DNA of 64,000 bases, taken from the NCBI RefSeq assembly GCF_001984575.1, contig NZ_LZNS01000001.1:1312213-1376212 (forward strand), written 5' to 3'. Position numbers and translations under genes: made by a program. Shown piece after piece: positions 47,760 through 56,126 of the stretch (position 1 is its first letter; the number at the start of each line of letters is the position of its first letter). Under the pieces are notes generated by a model that made no database searches, was not told the DNA's origin, and was given only the letters and a program-made list of their open reading frames with translations. Origin of the DNA: Streptomyces sp. MP131-18 (GTDB taxonomy: Bacteria; Actinomycetota; Actinomycetes; Streptomycetales; Streptomycetaceae).

Positions 47760-48973
47760 CCGGTGGCCTCCGGCGAGGCGGTGCGCAGCAGTGCCTCGCG
47801 CACCTTCGCGGTCTTCGCCGCTGCCTCCTGTGCGGTGTCGCGCACGGTGACCTCACCCAGGGTGCCCAGATAGCCGTCCACCACGCCCACGCTGAGCGCG
47901 ACCGACCGGGACAGCAGGGCGTCGGTGCGCGGCAGGTCGCCGGGGGCGGCGTTCCGTATCCGTCGCTCGCCGTTCGCGTCGGTCCGGGTGAACTCGACGT
48001 GCAGCTGGCCCGCGCGGGCGTAGTTGTGCTTCGTCGAGGTGTCCAGGGTGGACCCGCCCAGTTCGCGCGCGAACGCCGTCGCCCGCGCCGGTTCCTCGAA
48101 GATCAGTACATGTGCCGTGCCGCACCAGCCCTCGTCGTGGATGACGCGGTGGCCGACACCCGGCACACCGTCAAGACCTTCGCGCACCACAGCCGCCAGT
48201 TCGCGGCAGTGCTCCAGCGCGCGGTCGAGCTTGCGCACCTGTGCCAGGCCCAGGGCCGCGGCCAACTCGTGCATCCGCAGGTTGAGCCCCATCCGCGGGC
48301 CGTCCTCGACCAGCCCCGCCCGGTCCGGCGCGAACCCGTGGTCGTGGAAGGCGAACGCCTGCCGGTACACCTCGGGCGACTCGGTGACCAGCAGTCCGCC
48401 GTCGCCCGTGGTCATCGTCTTGCCGGTGTTGAACGAGAAGGCGCCGGCCGCGCCGATGGTGCCCAGCCGCCGCCCGCGGTACGAACCACCGCACGCCTGC
48501 GCGCAGTCCTCCAGCAGGGGTATTCCGTCTGCGACCGCGAGCAGCCGGTCCAGGTCGGCGGGGGCGCCCATCATGTGCACCGGCATGATCGCCTTGGTGC
48601 GCGGGCCGAGCTTCGCCGCGACGTCGTCCGGAGCCAGCGTCAGGCTTTCGTCGATCTCGGCCAGCACCGGCCGGGCGCCGGTGAAGAGCACCGCCGCGAT
48701 GGAGGCGATGAACGTGTAGCCGGGCACGATCACCTCGTCTCCCGGGCCGACGCCGAGACCGGTCAGCCCGGCGACGAGCGCCGAGGTGCAGCTGTTAACG
48801 GCCAGGGCGTGCGGGCTGCCGAGCAGTGCGGCCATCTCCCGCTCGAACCGCATCGTCTTGGACACGGCCGACTCGTCGCCGAAGCGGTAGCGGCTGAGAT
48901 GGCCTTCTCGTAACGCCTCGACGACCTCGCGCTCCTCGGCGTCGTCGATCAGGTACCAGCCTGGACCGGGCAC
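47756..48973 (-). CDS. DegT-family sugar aminotransferase
   Basis: A 405-residue PLP aminotransferase. The cofactor lysine is in FSFNTGKTMTTGDGG, and LLEDCAQACGGSYRG supplies the ring Asp. I chose the GTG at 48973 because an exact AAGGAGG box is six bases upstream; the TTG at 49024 lacks one. An in-frame TTA codon at 48911-48913 (residue 21) gives bldA dependence. Such enzymes aminate keto-sugars or cyclitols. With two dehydrogenases and an epimerase next to it, an amino-heptose is the likely product. Confidence 0.8.
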   Translation of the reverse strand: MPGPGWYLIDDAEEREVVEALREGHLSRYRFGDESAVSKTMRFEREMAALLGSPHALAVNSCTSALVAGLTGLGVGPGDEVIVPGYTFIASIAAVLFTGARPVLAEIDESLTLAPDDVAAKLGPRTKAIMPVHMMGAPADLDRLLAVADGIPLLEDCAQACGGSYRGRRLGTIGAAGAFSFNTGKTMTTGDGGLLVTESPEVYRQAFAFHDHGFAPDRAGLVEDGPRMGLNLRMHELAAALGLAQVRKLDRALEHCRELAAVVREGLDGVPGVGHRVIHDEGWCGTAHVLIFEEPARATAFARELGGSTLDTSTKHNYARAGQLHVEFTRTDANGERRIRNAAPGDLPRTDALLSRSVALSVGVVDGYLGTLGEVTVRDTAQEAAAKTAKVREALLRTASPEATG

Positions 48974-49049
48974 CTCGGCCCTCCTTCCGCTCGACGTGAC
49001 GGCTGATGGAATACGGTCGCGCAACCGTGTCGCGGCGTGGCCGGCCGGC

Positions 49050-51056
49050 TCACACCCGGCTCCCGCTGTCGTGGATGCGGGAGATCATGCCGGTGGTGGA
49101 ACGGCCCTCGACGTAGGGCACGATCACCGTGCGGCCGCCCCACTCGGCGACCAGCGCGGCCTCGGCCACGTCCTCCACGCGGTAGTCCCCGCCCTTGACG
49201 TAGATGTCCGGCCTGATGGCCTTGAGAACCTCCGCCGGCGTGTCCTCGCCGAACAGCACCACCGCGTCCACCGAGCTGAGCGAGGCCAGCACCGCGGCGC
49301 GGTCCCGCTGCGGCACCACCGGCCGGGTCTCGCCCTTCAGCCTGCGCACCGAGTCGTCGTCGTTCAGGCACACCACCAGGCATCCGCCGAGCCGGCGGGC
49401 CTGGTCCAGCAGCGCGATGTGGCCGGGGTGGATCAGGTCGAAGCAGCCGCCTGCAGCCACCACCTCCTCGCCCCGCCCCCGCACCCGCGCCAGCAGGGCC
49501 GCCAGGTCGTTCCCCGTCGTGCCGTGCTCCGTCCCTCCCTGCCGCGCCGGCTCTGCCGCGGCGTCGGCCACCAGCGCGGACGCTCCGCCCGCGGCCACGA
49601 ACTCGGTCGCGGTCCCCACGGCCGCGGTCACCGCCTCGGCGAGCAGCGCCCGGTCGGCGAGGAGCGAGGCCACCGTGACGGCGAACCGGTCGCCTGCGCC
49701 GCAGGTGTCGGCCGCGGCGACCGGGACGCCGGGCACCACCAGCGGGGCACCGTCGCGTGACTCCAGCAGCACGGCCCCGTTGCCGCCGCGGGTGATCACC
49801 ACGCCGCCCGTCTGCCACCGGTCGAGCAGCGTGCCGGCCCGGTCGATGTCGCCCACCAGGCCCGTGCCGGTCCCGCCCGCGAAGTGGGCGGCCTCCCGGG
49901 AGTTCGGGATGACCAGCCGGACACCGGACACCGGCTCGGCGCCGCGCGGGTGCGGATCCCACACCACCGGTATCCGGGGGGCGGCAGCGGTCAGCGCCTC
50001 ACGCACGGACTCGTCGAACGTGACACCGTTCCCGTAGTCGGACACGAGCACCGCGGCGGCGCCGAGCAGCAGGTCCCGCTCGTCCCCGGTCAGCCGGCGG
50101 CGTGACCGGCTCCTGCGGTCGGAGGCGCGGCTGAGCATCAGCAGCGAGCGGTCCTCCGTCCGCACCCGGGACTTGACCGGGGTGGTGCCGTCGGCGCCGA
50201 GGTCGATCACGTGCACATCGTGCGAGCGCAGCAAGTCGGCCAGCTCGCCGCCCTCCTGATCCACCGACAGGGCCGTGATCAGCACGACCGGCCGGTCCTG
50301 ACGGGCGGCGAGCAGCGCCGCGAGGCCGGCGCCACCGGGGCGCGTCCGCGCCTGTGCGTTGTCCACCGTCGGCACCGGCGCCTCGGGCGACAGCCGCCGC
50401 ACCACGCCCACGATGTCGTGGTCGAGCAGCGCGTCGCCCACCACCACCAGGGGCGCCGGAGCGTTCCCGTGCTTCCCGGGCGCGCGGCTGGACGCGCCGA
50501 GCGCCACGTCGACCTCCGCGCACAGCACGTGCACGGCGACCAGGTGGCATTCCTGGATGGTCGCCGTGCCCTCCGCCTGCACCGCCAGCGTCTCGTCGCA
50601 CAGCTCCGCCAGCGGGTTGGGTTCCGGCCCGCTCAGGCCCCATACGGTCAGCCCGGCCTCACGGGCGGCCCGTGCCGCGCACAGCAGGTTCTCGCTGCGC
50701 CCGGAGGTGGACAGCAGCATTAGCACGTCGCCGGGCCTGCCGTGCGCCCGGACCTGGCGGGCGAACACCTCGTCGAATCCGTAGTCGTTGCCGATGGCGG
50801 TGACGCTCGACGTCTCGGCGTGCAGCGCGATGGCCGACAGCGGCTCGCGTTCGTCGCGCAGCTTGCCCACCAGCTCCGATGTCAGGTGCTGTGCCTCCGC
50901 CGCCGATCCGCCGTTGCCCGCGGCCAGCAGCCGCCCGCCACCGCCCAGCACGTCCGCCAGCGACCTTCCCCAGCTCTCAAGTAAGGCCAGGTCGAGGCCG
51001 ACCAGCGAGCGCCGGAGCCGGGCCACGTGCTGCGGGCCGGTTTCCATGTGGCTCAT
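49050..51056 (-). CDS. Trifunctional GmhA-HldE fusion for ADP-heptose synthesis
   Basis: A 668-residue single chain with three enzymes usually encoded by two genes. Residues 1-190 are a SIS sedoheptulose-7-phosphate isomerase (AAGNGGSAAEAQHLTSELVG, LSTSGRSENLL). Residues 200-500 are a ribokinase-fold heptose kinase (SPEAPVPTVD, RPGGAGLAALLAA, VSDYGNG, catalytic Asp456 in CGAGDRF). Residues 515-668 are the adenylyltransferase (CFDLIHPGHIALLDQARRLG, VKGGDY). It should convert sedoheptulose-7-phosphate to ADP-heptose apart from one phosphatase step. An in-frame TTA is at 50982-50984 (residue 25). The ATG overlaps the flavin-reductase gene. Confidence 0.88.
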   Translation of the reverse strand: MSHMETGPQHVARLRRSLVGLDLALLESWGRSLADVLGGGGRLLAAGNGGSAAEAQHLTSELVGKLRDEREPLSAIALHAETSSVTAIGNDYGFDEVFARQVRAHGRPGDVLMLLSTSGRSENLLCAARAAREAGLTVWGLSGPEPNPLAELCDETLAVQAEGTATIQECHLVAVHVLCAEVDVALGASSRAPGKHGNAPAPLVVVGDALLDHDIVGVVRRLSPEAPVPTVDNAQARTRPGGAGLAALLAARQDRPVVLITALSVDQEGGELADLLRSHDVHVIDLGADGTTPVKSRVRTEDRSLLMLSRASDRRSRSRRRLTGDERDLLLGAAAVLVSDYGNGVTFDESVREALTAAAPRIPVVWDPHPRGAEPVSGVRLVIPNSREAAHFAGGTGTGLVGDIDRAGTLLDRWQTGGVVITRGGNGAVLLESRDGAPLVVPGVPVAAADTCGAGDRFAVTVASLLADRALLAEAVTAAVGTATEFVAAGGASALVADAAAEPARQGGTEHGTTGNDLAALLARVRGRGEEVVAAGGCFDLIHPGHIALLDQARRLGGCLVVCLNDDDSVRRLKGETRPVVPQRDRAAVLASLSSVDAVVLFGEDTPAEVLKAIRPDIYVKGGDYRVEDVAEAALVAEWGGRTVIVPYVEGRSTTGMISRIHDSGSRV

Positions 51057-51541
51057 GTGCCCTCTCCCATCGAGGTGCGCGAGGACTCGACGCCCCGCTC
51101 GCGGATTTCGGTGATAGTCAGGACGCGGCCCGGTGTGCCCGTCGAGGTGGCGTGGCGCACTTCACCGCAGAAGACGCGGCAGCCGCCCGCGGCGCAGGAT
51201 GCGGTGACGGCCATCTCCAGCACGCCCGCCACCCCGCCGAGGACCGGTGCGCCCAGTACCCCCGGCGACCACGGCACCGTGCCGAACCGGTCCACGTCCG
51301 CGGCGAACACCCGCGCGGTGGCCAGGTCGTCGGCGGCCAGCACGTGCAGCGCGGCGACGCCGCTGCCCGCCACCGCGCGCTCCGTACGGGAGCCCGCGGT
51401 GAGCGCGAACGCCACCACACCCGCGTCGTAGCCGACCGGCATGACGGAGCCGACGAGACATCCGCGCGGCTCGTCGCCGTCCCGGCTGGTGACCACCACA
51501 CAGCTGGTGAGCAGCGTGTCGAGGAGGGAGCCACCGATCAT
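51053..51541 (-). CDS. Flavin reductase-like FMN-binding protein
   Basis: A 162-residue protein of the flavin-reductase split-barrel family: VSRDG-type start as TSCVVVTSRDGDEPRGCLVG, then VVAFALTAGSRTERAVAGSG and ALHVLAADDL. These proteins supply reduced flavin or act directly as small oxidoreductases. It overlaps genes on both sides by four bases. There is no flavin monooxygenase partner in the operon, so it may serve another enzyme of the cluster or have a direct role. Confidence 0.7.
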   Translation of the reverse strand: MIGGSLLDTLLTSCVVVTSRDGDEPRGCLVGSVMPVGYDAGVVAFALTAGSRTERAVAGSGVAALHVLAADDLATARVFAADVDRFGTVPWSPGVLGAPVLGGVAGVLEMAVTASCAAGGCRVFCGEVRHATSTGTPGRVLTITEIRERGVESSRTSMGEGT

Positions 51542-52536
51542 CCCCGCTCCCCCAGCACATCCGGGACCACATCGGCCACCCGGGTGCGGAACAGTGCCTT
51601 GCCGCCGGGCCACACCTCCGGGTTGCCGGGGTCGACGCCGGCCTCCGCGGCCCGCGAGGCCAGGAACGCGGCGCTGGGCACCAGCAGTTCCACCGGCGCC
51701 CAGACGTCGTCGCACCCGGCCTGCCACACCGTGGCCTCGACCCCCGGAGGGAGCGAGTCGACCGTGCCCTCCACCAGTGGCGCCCAGCGCCGCTCTGCCA
51801 GCACCAGCACACTCGTCGACCCGGCGTTGCGATAGAGGCCGACGTGTCTGCCGTGACCGAGGTTGCGCAGATCGCTGATGGTGACCACCCCGAGTCCCGC
51901 CTCCATGGCCCGGGTCTCCAGGTCCACCGCCACATTGCGCAGGCCGGGTGTGTGGAGGCAGAGCAGGCGCGGCCGGGTGAGGTCGGCGTCCGCCCGCAGG
52001 AGTCCGCCCACGACCCAGCGCGCCACCACCTCGTCCGGGTCCGGCGCGCCCTCGTCGGCTCCCAGCAGGGTCAGCGCGCCGAGGCTCAGGCTGAGCACCG
52101 AGTTCGTCGCGATCCACCCGTCGCGCCCCGGCCGGGGCGCGGACACGATCGCCAACCGGTCTCCGAGACGGTCCCGCAGCTCCTCGGCGGGGCGATTCGA
52201 CAGCACCACGGCGCAGGCCCGGCCGGCCGCGGCGTGGTCGGCCGCCAGCCGGGCGTCGGGATGACTCATGCTGTCGGAGATCACCACAACGGTGCCGAAC
52301 TCCACCGGCGACAGGGCGAACTCCACCGGCGTGAGCACGGCTGCCGGCTGCCGGTATCGGCGTTCGTAGACCGCGGCGGCCAGGTGCGCCACCGCGAGCG
52401 AGCCGCCCGAGGCGACGAACGCGGCCGGGCCGCCCAGCCCGGTCACCGCGCCGGGTCCCGCCTCGCCCCGCCAGCGCTGCCAGGCGCGCCAGGTGGCGCC
52501 GAGTGTGGCGATTTCCTCTTCGTAGGTACGGTCCAC
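51538..52536 (-). CDS. SIS-domain sugar isomerase-like protein
   Basis: A 332-residue protein resembling the isomerase (SIS) half of glucosamine-6-phosphate synthase. Phosphosugar-loop-like AAFVASGGSLAVAHLAAAVY and VVISDSMSHPDARLAADHA are visible, followed by a second half without a clear phosphate loop. It lacks the glutamine amidotransferase domain. The GTG has GGGAGG just upstream. It may isomerise or aminate a sugar phosphate in the heptose or amino-sugar branch. Exact reaction unknown. Confidence 0.65.
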   Translation of the reverse strand: MDRTYEEEIATLGATWRAWQRWRGEAGPGAVTGLGGPAAFVASGGSLAVAHLAAAVYERRYRQPAAVLTPVEFALSPVEFGTVVVISDSMSHPDARLAADHAAAGRACAVVLSNRPAEELRDRLGDRLAIVSAPRPGRDGWIATNSVLSLSLGALTLLGADEGAPDPDEVVARWVVGGLLRADADLTRPRLLCLHTPGLRNVAVDLETRAMEAGLGVVTISDLRNLGHGRHVGLYRNAGSTSVLVLAERRWAPLVEGTVDSLPPGVEATVWQAGCDDVWAPVELLVPSAAFLASRAAEAGVDPGNPEVWPGGKALFRTRVADVVPDVLGERG

Positions 52537-52579
52537 TGGTCCTCCCGGACAGCTCCCCGAGTACGGCGGGATCGGCGCG

Positions 52580-52645
52580 TCAGGGCGTGCCCGCGCGGCG
52601 GTCGACGTCGGTGGCCCTGCTGGTGGGAACGGACTGAGCGGTCAT
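52580..52645 (-). CDS. Possible 21-residue peptide coupled to the PP-loop gene
   Basis: An ATG overlapping the stop of the preceding gene (ATGA), with GAGGAG eight bases upstream, opens a 21-codon frame (MTAQSVPTSRATDVDRRAGT P). It ends 43 bp before the SIS gene. It may be a coupling leader for the SIS gene, a tiny protein or chance. There is no homology to judge by. Confidence 0.3.
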   Translation of the reverse strand: MTAQSVPTSRATDVDRRAGTP

Positions 52646-53547
52646 GTCTGCTGCTCCTCGTGGTGAGTGCCGGCCGGCTTTTCCTGCCTGTGGTCGATGT
52701 CCGTGCTCGGGTCGACCTGGAGACCGTGGGTGATCTGCAATCTCGCCAGGAGTTGCAGCCCGCCGTCCTGGACGCCGCGGAACTCGGTATTCAGCCAGGT
52801 GCGGTAGTCGCGGGTGTAGCGCTCCTCGAAGATCCGCCGGGACAGCCGGAATCCCAGCGGTCGTCCCACCGCTTTGGCGGCGTAGAACGTGTCGAAGCAC
52901 ATCGCGCAGTCGCCGCACCACGGCGCGGCGGCGGTGCGACGGCAGCCCTCCAGCCGGTGCTCGGCGCCCGGTGGCAGCGAGGCCAGCATCCGTTCGCGGG
53001 TGAGCTCGCCGCACACCGTGCGCAGCCGCAGCGCCGGGTGGAACTCGTTCCACCGCGCGAGGAACTCCAGGTCCGCGTCGATGTCCGCCGGGCCGGACGG
53101 TCCAGCGGGCGCGGCCAGGGCGGCGCGCCGGGCGATACCGGCGTAGGAACACGCCGCGCCGCGGTGCGCCGACAATACGGCGAGGGTGAACAGCAGTGGT
53201 GCGCCGGCGCGGTGCGGCTCGACCTCGGCCGCGAAGCTGCGGTAGCTCAGCGGCGTGGGCGACAGGTGGCTCACCAGCAGGTCGGTGTAGGCCGAGGCGA
53301 GACCGCCCGAGCACCACTGCGCGACCTCCCCGGTGGGTTCCGGGAACGCCAGGCCCGCGGGCGGGCCGGCCTCGACGCGGACCGCGCCGCCCCGCTGCCA
53401 CTCCGCGTACCAGGCCCAGAACGGCGTTCCCGCGTCCGCGGGCACCACCAGCCGCTCGCACCCCGGCGACACCAGTTCGCGGCGCAGGCGGAAGTAGGTC
53501 ACCGCGGCGGTGTCGGCGATGCCCGCGCCGGTTGCCGTCCCGGTCAT
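52642..53547 (-). CDS. PP-loop ATPase-like protein (MurL/QueC-like)
   Basis: A 301-residue protein. QWCSGGLASAYTDLL near residue 75 resembles the PP-loop SGGxDS motif of ATP pyrophosphatases. A cysteine cluster at the C-terminal side (APWCGDCAMCFDTFYAAK) resembles the zinc or [Fe-S] site of QueC-like proteins and the MurL (DUF6395) peptidoglycan-precursor epimerase. These activate a carboxyl or carbonyl with ATP. Start ATG shares a base with the upstream stop (TGATG). Assignment is by motif only. An amide-forming or epimerising step is possible. Confidence 0.5.
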   Translation of the reverse strand: MTGTATGAGIADTAAVTYFRLRRELVSPGCERLVVPADAGTPFWAWYAEWQRGGAVRVEAGPPAGLAFPEPTGEVAQWCSGGLASAYTDLLVSHLSPTPLSYRSFAAEVEPHRAGAPLLFTLAVLSAHRGAACSYAGIARRAALAAPAGPSGPADIDADLEFLARWNEFHPALRLRTVCGELTRERMLASLPPGAEHRLEGCRRTAAAPWCGDCAMCFDTFYAAKAVGRPLGFRLSRRIFEERYTRDYRTWLNTEFRGVQDGGLQLLARLQITHGLQVDPSTDIDHRQEKPAGTHHEEQQT

Positions 53548-54407
53548 CACTGGTTGGTGAGGTAGGCCACGGACACGGCGAGCTGATCGGCGAGCAGTCC
53601 GGGTTGGCAGTGCGGCTCCAGCGTGAACGGTCCGTCGTAGCCCGCTGCCTCCAGCCGGTCGAGCACGGCGTCCCACGGCACCTCGCCGGTGCCGAGCTCG
53701 ACGGTCTGGTAGGTGTGGTCGCCGTCGGTGTAGGTGTTCCAGCCCGCCGCCGCGCCGTCGTGTCCGGGCGCGACCCTGATGACGTCCTTGACATGCACGT
53801 ACCCCACGTGCGGCGCGAGCAGCGCGGCCGCCTTCGCTGCCTCCTCGCCCGCGCAGACGAAGTTCGCTGCGTCGAAGGTGAGCCCGAACGCGGGGTGGTC
53901 GACGACCTCGACCAGGTACCGCAGTGACTCGGCCCGCCGGGAGATGTCGTAGTGCTCGGGGTCGTGCCCGAAGCCGTCGAACTCGTTCTCCAGCACGACC
54001 CGCACACCCGCTTCCGCCGCTCGGTCGAGCAGCGGGGCAACCAATCCGGCGTAGGTGCGAGCGGCGTGGCGGTCGTCGCCGTCGCCGCCATGACCGAAGT
54101 AGGTGTTGACGCGATCCGCGCCCAGCTCCCGTGCGATCCGGATGCTCGACTCGACGAGCCGGCGCCCGCTGCCGGTCTCCTCCCCGTGCAGATAACTGGG
54201 CGAGGACACACAGGCCACCCGCAAGCCGGCGGCCTGCAGCGCCGCGCCCACCTCGGCCGCGTCGTCCTCGGTCACCTGCCACGGCGACCACAGCTCCAGC
54301 GCGGACACGCCGAGGTCCCGCAGCACCGTCAGCCGGTCGAGTGAGTCCACGAGTGGTTCCGTTCCGACGAATTCCGGTGCGGCGACAGTCAGTTCACGAA
54401 GTGGCAT
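53547..54407 (-). CDS. Sugar-phosphate isomerase/epimerase (AP endonuclease-2 fold)
   Basis: A 286-residue TIM-barrel protein of the IolE/xylose-isomerase-like group. VLENEFDGFGHDPEH has a metal Glu, FGLTFDAANFVCAGE another acidic ligand, YVHVKDV the His and FTLEPHCQPG the last Glu. Metal-dependent members epimerise or isomerise keto-sugars and inosoles. GAGGGA precedes the ATG, and it overlaps the heptosyltransferase gene by 14 bp. The substrate is probably a keto-heptose or similar. Confidence 0.78.
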   Translation of the reverse strand: MPLRELTVAAPEFVGTEPLVDSLDRLTVLRDLGVSALELWSPWQVTEDDAAEVGAALQAAGLRVACVSSPSYLHGEETGSGRRLVESSIRIARELGADRVNTYFGHGGDGDDRHAARTYAGLVAPLLDRAAEAGVRVVLENEFDGFGHDPEHYDISRRAESLRYLVEVVDHPAFGLTFDAANFVCAGEEAAKAAALLAPHVGYVHVKDVIRVAPGHDGAAAGWNTYTDGDHTYQTVELGTGEVPWDAVLDRLEAAGYDGPFTLEPHCQPGLLADQLAVSVAYLTNQ

Positions 54408-55464
54408 GGATACTCCCTCGTTGCGCGGCAAGGGCATTCCGCACGGCTTTCGCGATCACTTCCGGGGGCAGGTCCAGGTGGCACGGCGCGTCGCAGGTGT
54501 CGTAGTGACGGGTGCAGTTGCCCTGGAGCGGGCGCTGGTTCGGGCAGCGCGCGCCCACTGCACTCTGCACGGCCACGGCGGTACGGGACCGGGGCCGCCA
54601 CACGCGTGCGTCGGTCGACAGGAAAACGGACACCACCGGGGTGCCGCACGCCGCGGCGACGTGGCCGACGCCGGTGTCGTTGGCCACGAGAACGGACAGC
54701 GTGTTCAGCCGCGCCACGAGCTCGCGCACGCTTCCCGCCGGGGCGAGGACCAGGCGGTGCCGCGGGACCACCTCTCCCAGTTGCTCGGCCAGTTCGAGGG
54801 TGAGATCGAACTCGTCACCGCCGGAGCCGCTCAGCACCACGAACGTCACGTCGTCCGCCGCCAGTTCGCGGACCAGGCACAGCCACCGGTCGGTCGGCCA
54901 GCGCTTGGCAGTCGAGCTGGCACCGCTGAACAGACCGACGAGCCGCTCGCCGCGGCGTCCGGGAGGGGGCGGTTCCGGTGCGCGCAGCCACTCGTCGTGC
55001 GCGGGCCCGACCGTGAGGCCGCCGGCGGCGAGCACCGTCGCCATGCGCTCGCGGACATGCAGCGGGCCCACATCATCCACGTCGTACAGATCGTGCCAGC
55101 GCAGCCGGAGTCCGCTCCGCCCGCACCAGTCGCGGAACTCCGCGTACCGCCCGTCGACGGCGAGGTCGGGATTGCGGAAGTTCACCACCGTGTCCAACCG
55201 GTGTCGTTCGATGAACGCTGCGATGTCCGTCCAGTCCGAGCGGTCGAACCGCCGCCACCGCGACGGCGCCAGGCCGACCAGGCCACGCAGGCCGGCGGCG
55301 CCCAGCAGTTCGGGGTCGCGCAGCAAGGCGTTCTCCGGGTAGGTATAGCGGACCCCCGGGTTCGCTTCCTCCATGCCGCGCAGCACCGGCACCGCCAGAC
55401 AGGCGCTGCCCAAGCCGGTGAAGTCGACGAGATACAGGCGGCCCACCGCGGGCTCAGTCGACAA
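54394..55464 (-). CDS. GT9 heptosyltransferase
   Basis: A 356-residue GT-B enzyme of the ADP-heptose:LPS heptosyltransferase family. DFTGLGSACLAVPVLRGM, LFSGASSTAKRWPTDRW and VANDTGVGHVAAACGTPVVS are family hallmarks. Streptomyces have no LPS, so in this operon with ADP-heptose synthesis it should transfer the modified heptose to the antibiotic core. The TTG at 55464 overlaps the GTP cyclohydrolase gene by 11 bp; a GTG at 55446 is an alternative. Two Cys pairs near the C-terminus (CTRHYDTCDAPC) are unusual but seen in some actinobacterial members. Confidence 0.82.
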   Translation of the reverse strand: MSTEPAVGRLYLVDFTGLGSACLAVPVLRGMEEANPGVRYTYPENALLRDPELLGAAGLRGLVGLAPSRWRRFDRSDWTDIAAFIERHRLDTVVNFRNPDLAVDGRYAEFRDWCGRSGLRLRWHDLYDVDDVGPLHVRERMATVLAAGGLTVGPAHDEWLRAPEPPPPGRRGERLVGLFSGASSTAKRWPTDRWLCLVRELAADDVTFVVLSGSGGDEFDLTLELAEQLGEVVPRHRLVLAPAGSVRELVARLNTLSVLVANDTGVGHVAAACGTPVVSVFLSTDARVWRPRSRTAVAVQSAVGARCPNQRPLQGNCTRHYDTCDAPCHLDLPPEVIAKAVRNALAAQRGSIHATS

Positions 55465-56056
55465 AATCGATCTTGCCGAGATCGAGGGTGTGCATGCCCT
55501 CGCTCTGCTTCATCAGCAAATAGCTGTAGGCCCGCCGGTTCACCTGGTAGGACATCGCGACCTGCTCGACTATGCGGTACCCGAGTTTCTCCATCGCCTC
55601 GCGCTTGGTGGGATTGTTCGACAGCAGCGTGACGTTCTTGGACACCTTGAGATCCCGCATTGCCACCGCGGCCAGTGAGTAGTCGCGCAGGTCGCGCGGC
55701 AGACCGAGCGAGGAATACGCCTGGTAGGAATTGACGCCCTCCAGGCGCTGTCGCTCCATTCCACGGATCTTGAGGTCCAGCCCGGCTCCGCGTCCCTCCT
55801 GATACAGGTAGACCACGAGACCCACGCCGCGTCTGTTGATCTCGTTGAGGGCAGTGGCCAATTGCGGTCCGCAGTCACAGTCGCAGGCGAGCAATGCCTC
55901 GCCGAAGACGCACGACGAGTGAATGCGGACAGCTGTACCGTGCTCTCCGAGCTCACCCTGAGAGATGGAGAGGCACCGCTCCGGGCCCTCCGCGCCGTGC
56001 GTGGCGACATCGAAGGTGCCGTGTGCCGTTTCCAGGACGGTACTGGCCAGTATCAC
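55454..56056 (-). CDS. ribA: GTP cyclohydrolase II
   Basis: A 200-residue enzyme with zinc cysteines 49, 60 and 62 (HSSCVFGEALLACDCDCG) and the catalytic YLYQEGRGAGLDLKI. It has the length of monofunctional RibA, with no DHBP-synthase domain. It opens GTP to a formamidopyrimidine-type intermediate. Riboflavin genes are absent, so a cluster-specific pyrimidine or guanidine-type building block is an attractive inference. GTG with AGGAG seven bases upstream. It is the first gene of the 12-gene operon. Confidence 0.87.
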   Translation of the reverse strand: MILASTVLETAHGTFDVATHGAEGPERCLSISQGELGEHGTAVRIHSSCVFGEALLACDCDCGPQLATALNEINRRGVGLVVYLYQEGRGAGLDLKIRGMERQRLEGVNSYQAYSSLGLPRDLRDYSLAAVAMRDLKVSKNVTLLSNNPTKREAMEKLGYRIVEQVAMSYQVNRRAYSYLLMKQSEGMHTLDLGKIDFVD

Positions 56057-56126
56057 TGATCATCTCCTGACGATGCGTACGAGCCGTGCCCGGACGGATT
56101 CGCGCGTGAAACCGCGGTTGATCGAG

